Below are positions 17,321 to 25,291 of a DNA stretch of 64,000 nt, piece after piece (within the stretch, counting starts at the first letter, position 1; the number at the start of each line of letters is the position of its first letter). The notes below the pieces were generated by a model. The model saw nothing but the letters and a program-made list of their open reading frames with translations, made no database searches and had not been told where the DNA came from. The DNA lies in contig NZ_ALJF01000008.1 in NCBI RefSeq assembly GCF_000300855.1, forward strand, positions 248,001 to 312,000. Direction: 5' to 3'. A program made the position numbers and the translations under genes. This DNA comes from Agrobacterium albertimagni AOL15. GTDB taxonomy: Bacteria; Pseudomonadota; Alphaproteobacteria; Rhizobiales; Rhizobiaceae.

Positions 17321-18321
17321 GCGGGCCGATTCAGCATGGTGGCGGTCTCGCTGCCGCTTCAGCCCTCTATGGCGGGCGCATCGAAGACTGGCTCGACCTC
17401 TCGACCGGCATCAATCCCTATCCGCCTGATCTGCCCGAGATCCCGATGCGGGCCTGGCATCGCTTGCCCGATCAGGAACGGGAGATGGCTTCCCGGCAGG
17501 CGGCGCAGCGCTTCTATCGCGCGGGCCATCGGCTGCCACTTCCGGTGCCGGGTACGCAATCGGTCATCCAGTTGTTGCCGCGGCTGGTGCCATCAGGCGC
17601 GCGGGTTGCCGTGATGTCGCCGACCTATGGCGAGTATGCGCGCGCCTTCACGCTTGCCGGTCTTACGGTCGATGCGGTCAGTGATCTCAATCTGGTCAGC
17701 ACGGCGCACGGTCTTGTCGTGGTGGTCAATCCGAACAATCCGGACGGACGGCTCCACACACCGAGCGAGCTTCGAGCGCTGGCCGCCGATCTCGCAAACC
17801 GTGGTGGCGTACTGGTGGTCGACGAGGCCTTTGGCGACATGCAGCCAGAGCAGAGCCTTGCAGGCGATGACAGTGCAAACCTCATCGTCTTCCGCTCCTT
17901 CGGAAAATTCTTCGGCCTTGCCGGCATTCGCCTCGGATTCGTCGTTGCGTCCGACGAAGTCGCAGCTCAGTTCTCGGAATGGCTCGGCCCTTGGGCCGTC
18001 TCCGGCCCGGCGCTCGTGCTTGCCGAGCATTTGATGTCTTCCGATACCAGCTTCGTTGCCCAGCAGATCCGACAGCGCGGAGTCGCGCTCCAAGAGGTGC
18101 TGTCCGAAGCTGGTCTCGCGGTCCGAGGCGGCACCGATCTCTTCCAACTGGTCGAAGATGCGAGCGCCGGCGAATTGCACCGGCATCTCTGCAGCCGCCA
18201 GATCCTGACGCGCAAGTTCGACTATCGGTCGGACTGGCTGCGTTTCGGCCTTGCGCCGGATGAGGCGGGTTATGCGCGTCTCCGCGAGGCGCTCGAAACA
18301 TTCCGGAGTTCGTCAGCATGA
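17317..18321 (+). CDS. cobC: Threonine-phosphate decarboxylase-like aminotransferase CobC
   Basis: 334-residue PLP-dependent fold-type I enzyme. It begins with HGGGLAAASALYGG and LDLSTGINPYP, typical of CobC/CobD of this branch, has the substrate-binding NPNNPDG, the DEAF motif (VVDEAFGD) and the PLP lysine in FRSFGKFFGLAGIRLGF. It supplies the (R)-1-amino-2-propanol (phosphate) arm of cobalamin. Naming follows Pseudomonas denitrificans (cobC); the Salmonella name is cobD. ATG at 17317 overlaps the cobB stop by 4 bases. Confidence 0.92.
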   Translation: MSGPIQHGGGLAAASALYGGRIEDWLDLSTGINPYPPDLPEIPMRAWHRLPDQEREMASRQAAQRFYRAGHRLPLPVPGTQSVIQLLPRLVPSGARVAVMSPTYGEYARAFTLAGLTVDAVSDLNLVSTAHGLVVVVNPNNPDGRLHTPSELRALAADLANRGGVLVVDEAFGDMQPEQSLAGDDSANLIVFRSFGKFFGLAGIRLGFVVASDEVAAQFSEWLGPWAVSGPALVLAEHLMSSDTSFVAQQIRQRGVALQEVLSEAGLAVRGGTDLFQLVEDASAGELHRHLCSRQILTRKFDYRSDWLRFGLAPDEAGYARLREALETFRSSSA

Positions 18322-19295
18322 ACCACTTGCTGCTCCTTCTCGCAGCCATCGTTCTCGACCGGATCGTCGGCGATCCCCCATGGCTCTGGCAGCGCGTGCC
18401 GCATCCGGTGGTGATCTTCGGCAAGGCGATCGATCTCTTCGAGAAGTGCCTGAACAGCTCCAGCTTCACGGCCGAGGGCCGGCGGCTGAATGGTGTTATC
18501 ACGATCCTTGCGCTGCTCGCCGGCTCGGCGACCGTCGGCATGCTGCTTTCTACCCTGTTCCGCCATCTCGGATTTGTCGGCATCATTCTCGAAGTGATCG
18601 TCGTCGCCGTCTTCCTCGCCCAAAAGAGCCTTGGCGATCATGTCCAGGCGGTGGCCGACGGTCTCTTGCGTGATGGTCTCGAGGGAGGTCGGCAAGCGGT
18701 TGCGATGATCGTCGGTCGCGATCCGAAGACGCTGGACCAGGCCGGCGTTTCGCGCGCGGCGATCGAAAGCCTATCCGAAAACTTTGCCGATGGTGTCGTT
18801 GCGCCGGTCTTCTGGTACGCGGTTGCCGGCCTACCCGGCATCCTTGCCTACAAGATGCTGAACACGGCTGATTCGATGATCGGTCACAAGAATGAGCGCT
18901 TTCTGCAATTCGGCTGGGCCTCAGCCAGGCTCGATGATCTCGCGAACTGGCCGGCCGCACGTCTCTCCGCCGGCTTTATTGCTCTGGCTACAGTCTTGAA
19001 GCGCGGGACAGGGGCAGGCCGTCGCTCGTTGTCTGCGGCCCTGCGCGATAGCGGATTGCATCGCTCGCCGAATTCCGGCTGGCCGGAGGCGGCGATGGCG
19101 GGAGCCCTCGATCTGCAGCTTGCCGGCCCCCGCATTTATGGCGGTGTCAGGGTGAGCGAACCGATGATGCATGCATCCGGCCGCAGCGATGCCGGGCCTG
19201 GTGACATCCTTGCGGGTATTGGAGTCTTTTACGCAGCCTGCACCGTCATGGCGGCATTAATCGCACTGATCTGGGCGATCTCGAAAATCATCTGA
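18318..19295 (+). CDS. cobD: Adenosylcobinamide-phosphate synthase (CobD/CbiB)
   Basis: 325-residue integral membrane protein that joins the aminopropanol arm to adenosylcobyric acid. It has several hydrophobic helices and the conserved LDRIVGDPPWLWQRVPHPV near the start, ARESLSENFADG-like (AIESLSENFADGVVAP) near residue 155, KMLNTADSMIGH near 180 and an RNSGWPEAAMAGALG-like segment (SPNSGWPEAAMAGAL). Last gene of the cobABCD run; the start overlaps the cobC stop by 4 bases. Converges on fnrN with 72 bases between. Confidence 0.93.
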   Translation: MNHLLLLLAAIVLDRIVGDPPWLWQRVPHPVVIFGKAIDLFEKCLNSSSFTAEGRRLNGVITILALLAGSATVGMLLSTLFRHLGFVGIILEVIVVAVFLAQKSLGDHVQAVADGLLRDGLEGGRQAVAMIVGRDPKTLDQAGVSRAAIESLSENFADGVVAPVFWYAVAGLPGILAYKMLNTADSMIGHKNERFLQFGWASARLDDLANWPAARLSAGFIALATVLKRGTGAGRRSLSAALRDSGLHRSPNSGWPEAAMAGALDLQLAGPRIYGGVRVSEPMMHASGRSDAGPGDILAGIGVFYAACTVMAALIALIWAISKII

Positions 19296-19324
19296 CGTTT
19301 CGACTGACAACTTGCTCGGGATCC

Positions 19325-19344
19325 GGCCTGGCCTGGCCTGGCCT
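19325..19344. repeat. Four tandem copies of GGCCT
   Basis: Four perfect head-to-tail copies of a 5-base unit sit in the short gap between the convergent cobD and fnrN genes. The tract could change copy number by slippage but lies outside coding sequence. Confidence 0.8.
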
Positions 19345-19367
19345 CGGACAGGAGAACGGGCGCCTGG

Positions 19368-20093
19368 TCAGTCGATCCCGGCTCCGTCGCGCAGTCGATC
19401 GAGCTTCGGCACGATGACGTGGCGGTTGTTCTCGATCACGATGATGCCGTCCTTGCGCAGTTTGGTCATCTGGCGGCTGACGGTCTCGATGGTGAGACCA
19501 AGGAAGTCGGCGATGTCGGCACGCGACAGCGGCAGATCGAAGGTCTGAGTATCATCGCTTTCCGGGTCGATATGGGTCGCGATCAGGTAGAGGAAGCTCG
19601 CGACCTTCTCTTGGGCGGTCTTGCGGCCGAGCGTCAGCATCCAGTCACGGGCCTCGTCGAGCTCTTTCAGTGACTGGGCATGCAGCTTGCGCTCCATGTC
19701 GGGTACTTCGCCGACCATGCGGTCGACGATGTTGCGCGGGAAGGTGCAGATTTCCGTATCGGTCGCAGCTTCCGCCGTGATCGTGCTTTCGCCAAGGAAG
19801 GGGCGGCCAAGGAAGTCGGGCGCAAATTGCAGGCCGACGATCTGCTGGCGGCCGTCCGCCATCATCTTCGACAGCTTGATAACGCCCTTCAGGATATTGC
19901 TGTAGCTGCCGACCTGTTCGCCCTGGCCGATCACCTCGTTGCCGCTGTCGATCCGGCGGCGTATCGAATGCTTGTTCAGTTCGGTCAGCTGGGCGGCGGT
20001 GAGGACGGAGCAGAGGCCGCCATGGCGCGCCTCGCAGGATCGACAGACAGCAGGAGCCTCACATTCCGGAAAATGTTTTCTGAAAGTATCCAT
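19368..20093 (-). CDS. fnrN: FnrN-type Crp/Fnr oxygen-sensing regulator
   Basis: 241-residue Crp/Fnr regulator. The N-terminus carries C11, C17, C20 and C28 (CRSC core), and the cNMP-like domain contains C116 (TEICTFP), the cysteine set needed for an O2-labile [4Fe-4S] cluster; FixK-type proteins lack these. The C-terminal HTH has the FNR recognition motif ETVSRQ (E-x-x-S-R), predicted to bind TTGAT-N4-ATCAA. It thus senses O2 directly and should activate hemN and the cbb3 operons, all nearby. A single FNR-like box lies between it and the divergent hemN, so self-regulation is possible. FnrN rather than plain Fnr is by rhizobial convention. Confidence 0.92.
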   Translation of the reverse strand: MDTFRKHFPECEAPAVCRSCEARHGGLCSVLTAAQLTELNKHSIRRRIDSGNEVIGQGEQVGSYSNILKGVIKLSKMMADGRQQIVGLQFAPDFLGRPFLGESTITAEAATDTEICTFPRNIVDRMVGEVPDMERKLHAQSLKELDEARDWMLTLGRKTAQEKVASFLYLIATHIDPESDDTQTFDLPLSRADIADFLGLTIETVSRQMTKLRKDGIIVIENNRHVIVPKLDRLRDGAGID

Positions 20094-20204
20094 GGTCTTG
20101 CCATCCCGTCAGACCGGCTCCGGACGCCATGCGTCGCCTGCGGTCAGTGCCCAATTCGGGCTTCTGAGTTTCAATAAACTCTACGTGAGAAATGTATCAG
20201 CAAA

Positions 20205-20218
20205 TTGATCGAAGTCAA
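20205..20218. promoter_or_regulatory. FNR box in the fnrN-hemN intergenic region
   Basis: The 14 bases read TTGAT-cgaa-GTCAA, one base from the consensus dyad. The centre is about 73 bases before hemN and 118 before fnrN. If placed at -41.5, hemN transcription would begin near 20253. Confidence 0.75.
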
Positions 20219-20284
20219 AGGTCAGGACAGTTGACGGCGCTATCTTTGGTCGTAGCTCGACACTTCTCAAGGCAGCGTAAAACC

Positions 20285-21634
20285 ATGCAAAATTCCCTCC
20301 TGGCCAAGTATTCAGGCGCTGTCCCTCGTTACACGAGCTATCCCACGGCGCCACACTTTCACGAAGGCATCGACTGCGGCAAATATGCGCAATGGCTCGA
20401 GGCGATCACCGCACAGGAGCGGATCTCACTCTACATTCATATTCCTTATTGTGACCGGCTCTGTTGGTTCTGTGCCTGCCATACCAAGCATACGCTGAAG
20501 TACGAACCGATCTCGATCTATCTGGAATCGTTGAAGAAGGAGATTGCGGCCGTCGGCGCGCTGGTCAGCCGCAACGCTGCCGTGACGGCGGTTCATTTCG
20601 GTGGGGGGTCTCCCACGATGGTCCGGCCGGACGACATGATCGATCTGATGGCAGCACTACGCTCGGCCTTCACCTTTGCCGAGGATGTCGAGATCAGCGT
20701 CGAGATGGATCCAAACGACCTCGACGAACCGCGCTACGATGCGCTGGCGACCATCGGCATGACGCGCGCCAGCCTCGGCGTTCAGGATTTCCACCCTGAG
20801 GTGCAGAAGGCGATCAACCGTATCCAGACGTTCGAACACACGAAGTCGGTTGTCGAGGCCGTCCGGGCGCGAGGGGTGCATTCCGTCAATTGCGACATCC
20901 TCTACGGACTTCCGCACCAGACGGAGGCGACGGTGGCAGAAACCGTGAAGGACATCCTGTCTCTCGCGCCCGATCGGATCGCGCTCTTCGGCTATGCGCA
21001 TGTGCCGTGGATGAAGAAGCACCAGACGATGATCAAGGACGAGATGCTGCCAGGTCTTGAGGAACGATATGCGCAGATGAGTCTTGCCGCCTCGATGCTG
21101 GTTGCTGCCGGCTATGAGCCGATCGGCATCGACCATTTCGCGCTGCCCGACGACCGGATGGCGATCGCCTCCAGGGAAGGGCGGCTCAGGCGGAATTTCC
21201 AGGGCTATACCGATGATGCAGCCGAAGCTCTGATCGGGCTCGGTGCCTCCTCGATCGGGCAGCTGCCGCAAGGTTATGTCCAGAACATGCCGGCCACCGG
21301 CGAGTATCAGCGCATGGCCGACGCGGGCGGACTGGCAGCCGTGCGCGGCGTCGAGGTCAGCGATGACGACAGGCTGCGGCGTCGGGTGATCGAGGAAATC
21401 ATGTGCCGCTTTGCCATCTCCTTCTCCGAGCTGCGGCAGGAATTCGGCGATGCGGTCGATGCGATTGCCGCCGAGGCGAAGAGCTTTGCACAGTCCAACC
21501 AGGACCGGATCTGCCTCATCGAGGGGGATCGCTTCGTCATCACGGATGCCGGCCGGCCCTTCGCCCGGACCATCGCCGCCGTCTTCGACAGCTATCTCGC
21601 CAACGGCAAGGGACGGCATTCGATTGCTGTTTAA
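20285..21634 (+). CDS. hemN: Oxygen-independent coproporphyrinogen III oxidase
   Basis: 449-residue radical SAM enzyme that decarboxylates coproporphyrinogen III to protoporphyrinogen IX without O2. The cluster motif C-x3-C-x2-C is C56, C60, C63 (YCDRLCWFCAC), with the extra downstream cysteine typical of true HemN. The N-terminal YTSYPTAPHF and the FGGGSPT SAM-binding motif are present. The start at 20285 gives the conserved N-terminus; an upstream open stretch to 20192 spans the FNR box. Microoxic induction by FnrN would supply heme to the cbb3 oxidase encoded downstream. Confidence 0.94.
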   Translation: MQNSLLAKYSGAVPRYTSYPTAPHFHEGIDCGKYAQWLEAITAQERISLYIHIPYCDRLCWFCACHTKHTLKYEPISIYLESLKKEIAAVGALVSRNAAVTAVHFGGGSPTMVRPDDMIDLMAALRSAFTFAEDVEISVEMDPNDLDEPRYDALATIGMTRASLGVQDFHPEVQKAINRIQTFEHTKSVVEAVRARGVHSVNCDILYGLPHQTEATVAETVKDILSLAPDRIALFGYAHVPWMKKHQTMIKDEMLPGLEERYAQMSLAASMLVAAGYEPIGIDHFALPDDRMAIASREGRLRRNFQGYTDDAAEALIGLGASSIGQLPQGYVQNMPATGEYQRMADAGGLAAVRGVEVSDDDRLRRRVIEEIMCRFAISFSELRQEFGDAVDAIAAEAKSFAQSNQDRICLIEGDRFVITDAGRPFARTIAAVFDSYLANGKGRHSIAV

Positions 21635-21739
21635 GCAACACTTCGGCTCCAAATTTGGATGCCGCACAAAACCACCATTGGCATTTGACCGTGTTTTCCT
21701 TATGTGGAACCCAGAATTTAAGACACATGAGGTACTGGC

Positions 21740-22018
21740 GTGACCGCTACATTCGACAAAGTTGCCGACATCATTGCTGAGACCAGCGAAATCGACCGCG
21801 AAACGATTACGCCGGAAAGCCACACCATCGATGACCTCGGCATCGACAGCCTCGACTTCCTCGACATCGTCTTTGCGATCGACAAGGAATTCGGCATCAA
21901 GATCCCGCTCGAGCAGTGGACGCAGGAAGTCAACGAAGGCAAGGTTTCGACCGAAGAATATTTCGTGTTGAAGAACCTCTGCGCCAAGATCGACGAACTT
22001 CGCGCCGCCAAGGGCTGA
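21740..22018 (+). CDS. acpXL: Acyl carrier protein AcpXL for very-long-chain fatty acids
   Basis: 92-residue acyl carrier protein with GTG start. The phosphopantetheine serine is S37 in [11 protein letters not shown]. It is longer than housekeeping AcpP and followed by fabZ-, fabF-, adh- and lpxXL-like genes, the order known from Rhizobium, where AcpXL carries the 27-hydroxyoctacosanoyl chain placed on lipid A. The chain anchors the outer membrane and aids survival in hosts. First gene of the cluster; 105 bases separate it from hemN. Confidence 0.95.
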
Positions 22019-22045
22019 CCCGTCTCCAAAGGAGCGGACATCGTC

Positions 22046-22519
22046 ATGCTGCTTGAATATTTCCAGATGATTGACAAGGTCGAGAGCGTTGATCTCGGCC
22101 TTGGTCGTTTGAAGGCCACGTCGACCGTGCCGATGGAAAGCCCTGTCTTCGAAGGGCATTTCCCCGGCATGCCGCTCGTTCCCGGCGTTCTCTTGATCGA
22201 GACCATGGCGCAGGCTTCCGGCATGCTGCTGCTCGCCGTCAAGGACTTCGAGGCCATGCCTTTCCTGATGTCGGTCGATGGCGCCAAGATGCGCACCTTC
22301 GTCGAGCCGGGTGCCGTTCTCGATATCGAGGCGGAACTCGAGCATGACGGATCGGGCTTTGCCGTCACCAAGGCGAGGATCACGAGCGGCGGCAAGAAGG
22401 TCTGCGACGCGCAGCTGAAGCTTCGCACCATGCCATTCTCCGAGGTGCCGCTCGCTCCGATCGTGCGCAAACGCGCCGAGGAAGTCGGCCTGATGGCCGC
22501 GATGGCGGCCCAAGGCTGA
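22046..22519 (+). CDS. fabZXL: 3-hydroxyacyl-ACP dehydratase FabZ-like (FabZXL)
   Basis: 157-residue hotdog-fold dehydratase. The FabZ signature HFPGMPLVPGVLLIETMAQA, including the catalytic His, lies at about residues 38-58. It dehydrates 3-hydroxyacyl-ACP in each elongation round. A proper ribosome site (AAAGGAG) sits 9 bases before the ATG. It lies between acpXL and two ketosynthase-like genes, indicating service of the C28 chain rather than bulk fatty acid synthesis. No residue loss noticed. Confidence 0.9.
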   Translation: MLLEYFQMIDKVESVDLGLGRLKATSTVPMESPVFEGHFPGMPLVPGVLLIETMAQASGMLLLAVKDFEAMPFLMSVDGAKMRTFVEPGAVLDIEAELEHDGSGFAVTKARITSGGKKVCDAQLKLRTMPFSEVPLAPIVRKRAEEVGLMAAMAAQG

Positions 22520-22620
22520 GACGCTTTCGGCCGCAAGGGCGCAATTGCTATTGACCTTGGGGCCTTATTCGGGAAAACCCGCATTTTACGCCGGTGAGCC
22601 TGCCGGCGAGAGGATTGCAT

Positions 22621-23826
22621 ATGGTCAAACAACCGAATGATGTGGTGATCACCGGCGTCGGGATCGTCACCTGCCACGGCACCGGCAAGGACGCGCATCT
22701 CGCGCTGCTCTCCGCAAAGACCGCTCCAGAACCGGTGCTCGAGACCGAAAAATTCGCGCCCTACGTGGTGCACAAGCTGCCGGAGATCGACTGGTCGCAG
22801 CAGATCGCCAAGCGTGGCGACCAGCGCCAGATGGAAAACTGGCAGCGGCTCGGCGTCTTTGCCGCGGGGCTCGCGCTCGACGATGCCGGCATGAAGGATG
22901 ATGCAGACGCTTGCGGCACCATGGACCTGATCGTTGCGGCCGGTGGCGGCGAGCGTGACATCGCTGTCGACAGCCTGATCGTCGACGAGGCCCTGAAGCG
23001 CAACGACCGCGAAAAATTCCTGATCGAGAAGCTGAAGACGGAGCTTCGCCCGACGCTTTTCCTGGCGCAGCTTTCCAACCTGCTCGCCGGCAATATCTCG
23101 ATCGTGCACAAGGTCACCGGTTCCTCGCGCACCTTCATGGGCGAAGAGGCGGCCGGTATCTCGGCGATCGCCACCGCCTTTGCCCGGATCAAGGCCGGTC
23201 AGTCGACCCACACGCTCGTTGGCGGCGCCTTCGTCTCCGAGCGTCCCGATATCCTGCTGCTGGTCGAAGGCATTCGCGCCCATCAGACCGGACCCTGGCA
23301 GCCGCTCTGGTCGCGTGACGGCTCGTCGGGCGGTGGCATGATCCTCGGCACGGTCGGCGCCTTCCTGGTGCTGGAATCGCGCGAACATGCCGAAGCGCGT
23401 GGCGCGCATATCTATGCCGTGCTTGACGCTGTCGAAGGCGACCGCGGCAAGCGCGAGGATGGAAAGCTCGAAGCTCGCCTCGGTGGCATGGTGCCGGAGG
23501 CGGCCGCCTTGTCTGCAGCTGACACCATCATCTTCTCCGGCGCGTCCGGCCTCGCCGACCTTACGCAACGGGAGAAGGCTCACCTTACGGAACGTTTCGA
23601 CGGCATGCCGGTGCGTGGCTATGCCGGTTCGATCGGCCACTCCGTGGAAGCCCAGTTCCCGGCAGGGCTGGCCCTTGCAGCACTTACGATCGATGCCGGC
23701 GCCACGGTGCCTGCCTTCGATGCTGCAAACGAAGCGGCCCAGGCCGGACCGGCGAAACATGCCATCATCTCCACCGTCGGCTATGTGCGGGGCGAAGGCC
23801 TTGCCGTGCTGTCGGCGAATGCGTGA
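22621..23826 (+). CDS. fabF2XL: Ketosynthase-like protein FabF2XL lacking the catalytic Cys
   Basis: 401-residue protein with a thiolase/ketosynthase fold. Aligned without gaps to E. coli FabF from NLLAGNISIVHKVTGSS, the nucleophile position (FabF Cys163) falls on Glu176 in TFMGEEAAG. The first catalytic His (NAHGTST in active enzymes) is replaced by FSGASGL near residue 307; the second survives as H340 (GSIGHS). So it should not load or condense acyl chains by itself. The layout resembles chain-length factors (KS-beta) of type II polyketide systems, which pair with an active ketosynthase; the active partner would be FabF1XL, encoded 12 bases downstream. The start at 22621 fits the MVKQPNDVVITG N-terminus; an upstream ATG-less extension is less likely. 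The pairing is inference. Confidence 0.87.
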   Translation: MVKQPNDVVITGVGIVTCHGTGKDAHLALLSAKTAPEPVLETEKFAPYVVHKLPEIDWSQQIAKRGDQRQMENWQRLGVFAAGLALDDAGMKDDADACGTMDLIVAAGGGERDIAVDSLIVDEALKRNDREKFLIEKLKTELRPTLFLAQLSNLLAGNISIVHKVTGSSRTFMGEEAAGISAIATAFARIKAGQSTHTLVGGAFVSERPDILLLVEGIRAHQTGPWQPLWSRDGSSGGGMILGTVGAFLVLESREHAEARGAHIYAVLDAVEGDRGKREDGKLEARLGGMVPEAAALSAADTIIFSGASGLADLTQREKAHLTERFDGMPVRGYAGSIGHSVEAQFPAGLALAALTIDAGATVPAFDAANEAAQAGPAKHAIISTVGYVRGEGLAVLSANA

Positions 23827-23838
23827 GGAACTAGATCC

Positions 23839-25128
23839 ATGACCGACAGCCGTTTCAAGGATCATCTCGGCCGCCCGATCATCGCCGTCACCGGCATGGG
23901 CGTCATCACCTCGCTCGGCCAAGGGCTTTCCGACAACTGGTCGAAGCTGACCTCGGGCAAGTCCGGCATCCACTACATCAAGCGGTTCGATACCGAGGGC
24001 ATGTCGACCCGCATCGGCGGCACCGTCGATTTCATCGCGGTGCCCGCCAACAATGCCGTCGAGCGCTCCTATGCGCTGGCCCGCGAAACGACCATCGAGG
24101 CGCTCGCCCAGGCCGGCATCAATGGCGACTTCAACGGCCCGCTGTTTCTAGCAGCCCCACCGGTCGAGCCGGAATGGCATGACCGCTTTGCGCTCGCCGA
24201 GCGTGCACCGGCCTCGACCCAGCCGGGCGATGCCTATGATCGCTTCCTCGCCGCCATGCGCGAAAAGCCGGACCCGGTCTTCCTCGAAGCCGTGCAGTTC
24301 GGCTCGATTTCCGAGCGTCTGTCCGACAAGTTCGGCACGCGAGGCCTGCCCGTGACGCTGTCGACGGCCTGCGCCTCGGGTGCGACCGCGATCCAGCTCG
24401 GCGTCGAAGCGATCCGCCAGGGCCGCACGGAGCGTGCGCTGACGGTTGCGACCGACGGCTCGATCAGCCCGGAAGCCGTGATCCGCTTCTCGCTGCTCTC
24501 AGCACTGTCCACCCAGAACGATCCGCCGGAAAAGGCGTCGAAGCCTTTCAGCAAGGAGCGCGACGGCTTCGTGATTGCCGAGGGTGCGGCCACGCTCGTG
24601 CTGGAATCTCTGGAATCGGCGGTTGCCCGTGGCGCCAAGGTGCTCGGCATCATCAAGGGCTGCGGCGAAAAGGCCGACCATTTCCACCGCACGCGCTCTT
24701 CGCCGGATGGCGGCCCTGCGATCGCGACGATCAAGGCAGCGCTTGCTGATGCGGGCCTGTCGGAACAGGCGATCGGCTACATCAACGCCCACGGCACATC
24801 GACGCCCGAAAACGACAAGATGGAATATGGCGCCATGCTGTCCGTCTTCGGTGACCGGCTGAAGGACGCGATCCCTTGCTCGTCGAACAAGTCGATGATC
24901 GGCCACACCCTAACGGCCGCCGGTGCGGTGGAGGCGGTGTTCTCGATCCAGACCATGCTGACCGGCACCTTGCCCCCGACCATCAACTACACCAATCCCG
25001 ATCCTTCGATCGTGCTGGATGTGGTGCCGAACACCAAGCGGGAGGGCTCCGTTTCGGCGGTTCTCTCCAACTCCTTCGGCTTCGGTGGTCAGAACGCCAG
25101 CCTTGTCATGACGCGGGAACCGGTCTAA
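23839..25128 (+). CDS. fabF1XL: Beta-ketoacyl-ACP synthase FabF1XL
   Basis: 429-residue ketosynthase II with a complete active site: C178 (LSTACASGA), H318 (INAHGTSTPEND) and H356 (SMIGHTLTAAGAVE). It would condense malonyl-ACP with acyl-AcpXL while extending the chain toward C28. A region near residues 100-150 is longer than in E. coli FabF and may line a deeper acyl tunnel or a partner interface. It follows fabF2XL by 12 bases and is probably its heterodimer partner. A palindromic intergenic repeat separates it from the next gene. Confidence 0.93.
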   Translation: MTDSRFKDHLGRPIIAVTGMGVITSLGQGLSDNWSKLTSGKSGIHYIKRFDTEGMSTRIGGTVDFIAVPANNAVERSYALARETTIEALAQAGINGDFNGPLFLAAPPVEPEWHDRFALAERAPASTQPGDAYDRFLAAMREKPDPVFLEAVQFGSISERLSDKFGTRGLPVTLSTACASGATAIQLGVEAIRQGRTERALTVATDGSISPEAVIRFSLLSALSTQNDPPEKASKPFSKERDGFVIAEGAATLVLESLESAVARGAKVLGIIKGCGEKADHFHRTRSSPDGGPAIATIKAALADAGLSEQAIGYINAHGTSTPENDKMEYGAMLSVFGDRLKDAIPCSSNKSMIGHTLTAAGAVEAVFSIQTMLTGTLPPTINYTNPDPSIVLDVVPNTKREGSVSAVLSNSFGFGGQNASLVMTREPV

Positions 25129-25150
25129 GGCCAGCGCCAACAATTCGGGA

Positions 25151-25238
25151 CGTCATCCTCGGCCTTCGGCCGGGGATCCACGAACCCTGCGAGAACAACG
25201 AAGGTCGGCAGATGCCATGGACGAACCCTGGCATGACG
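25151..25238. repeat. Palindromic intergenic repeat, copy 1
   Basis: The 88-base element starts CGTCAT and ends ATGACG (terminal inverted repeat), with an internal stem around CCTCGGCC...GGCCGGGG and a second around GCCATGG...CCTGGC. A related element at 54365-54451 has the same ends and the same CGTCATCCTCGG opening. It lies inside the lipid A operon, between fabF1XL and adh, and looks like a REP-type extragenic palindrome. Confidence 0.7.
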
Positions 25239-25291
25239 ATGGGAGCGTGACGACGCCTCATCTGCCCCACAGGCCCTGAAGGAAACATGTC

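Noticed and set aside
21685..21690. TTGACC as -35 for acpXL
   Set aside because: No convincing -10 hexamer 16-18 bases downstream.
20657..22513. 618-codon minus-strand frame opposite hemN-acpXL-fabZXL
   Set aside because: It spans three confirmed genes and an intergenic gap, with no recognisable domain.
21718..23973. 751-codon minus-strand frame opposite the fabF2XL region
   Set aside because: Shadow of acpXL, fabZXL and fabF2XL; composition reflects reverse-complement codon bias.
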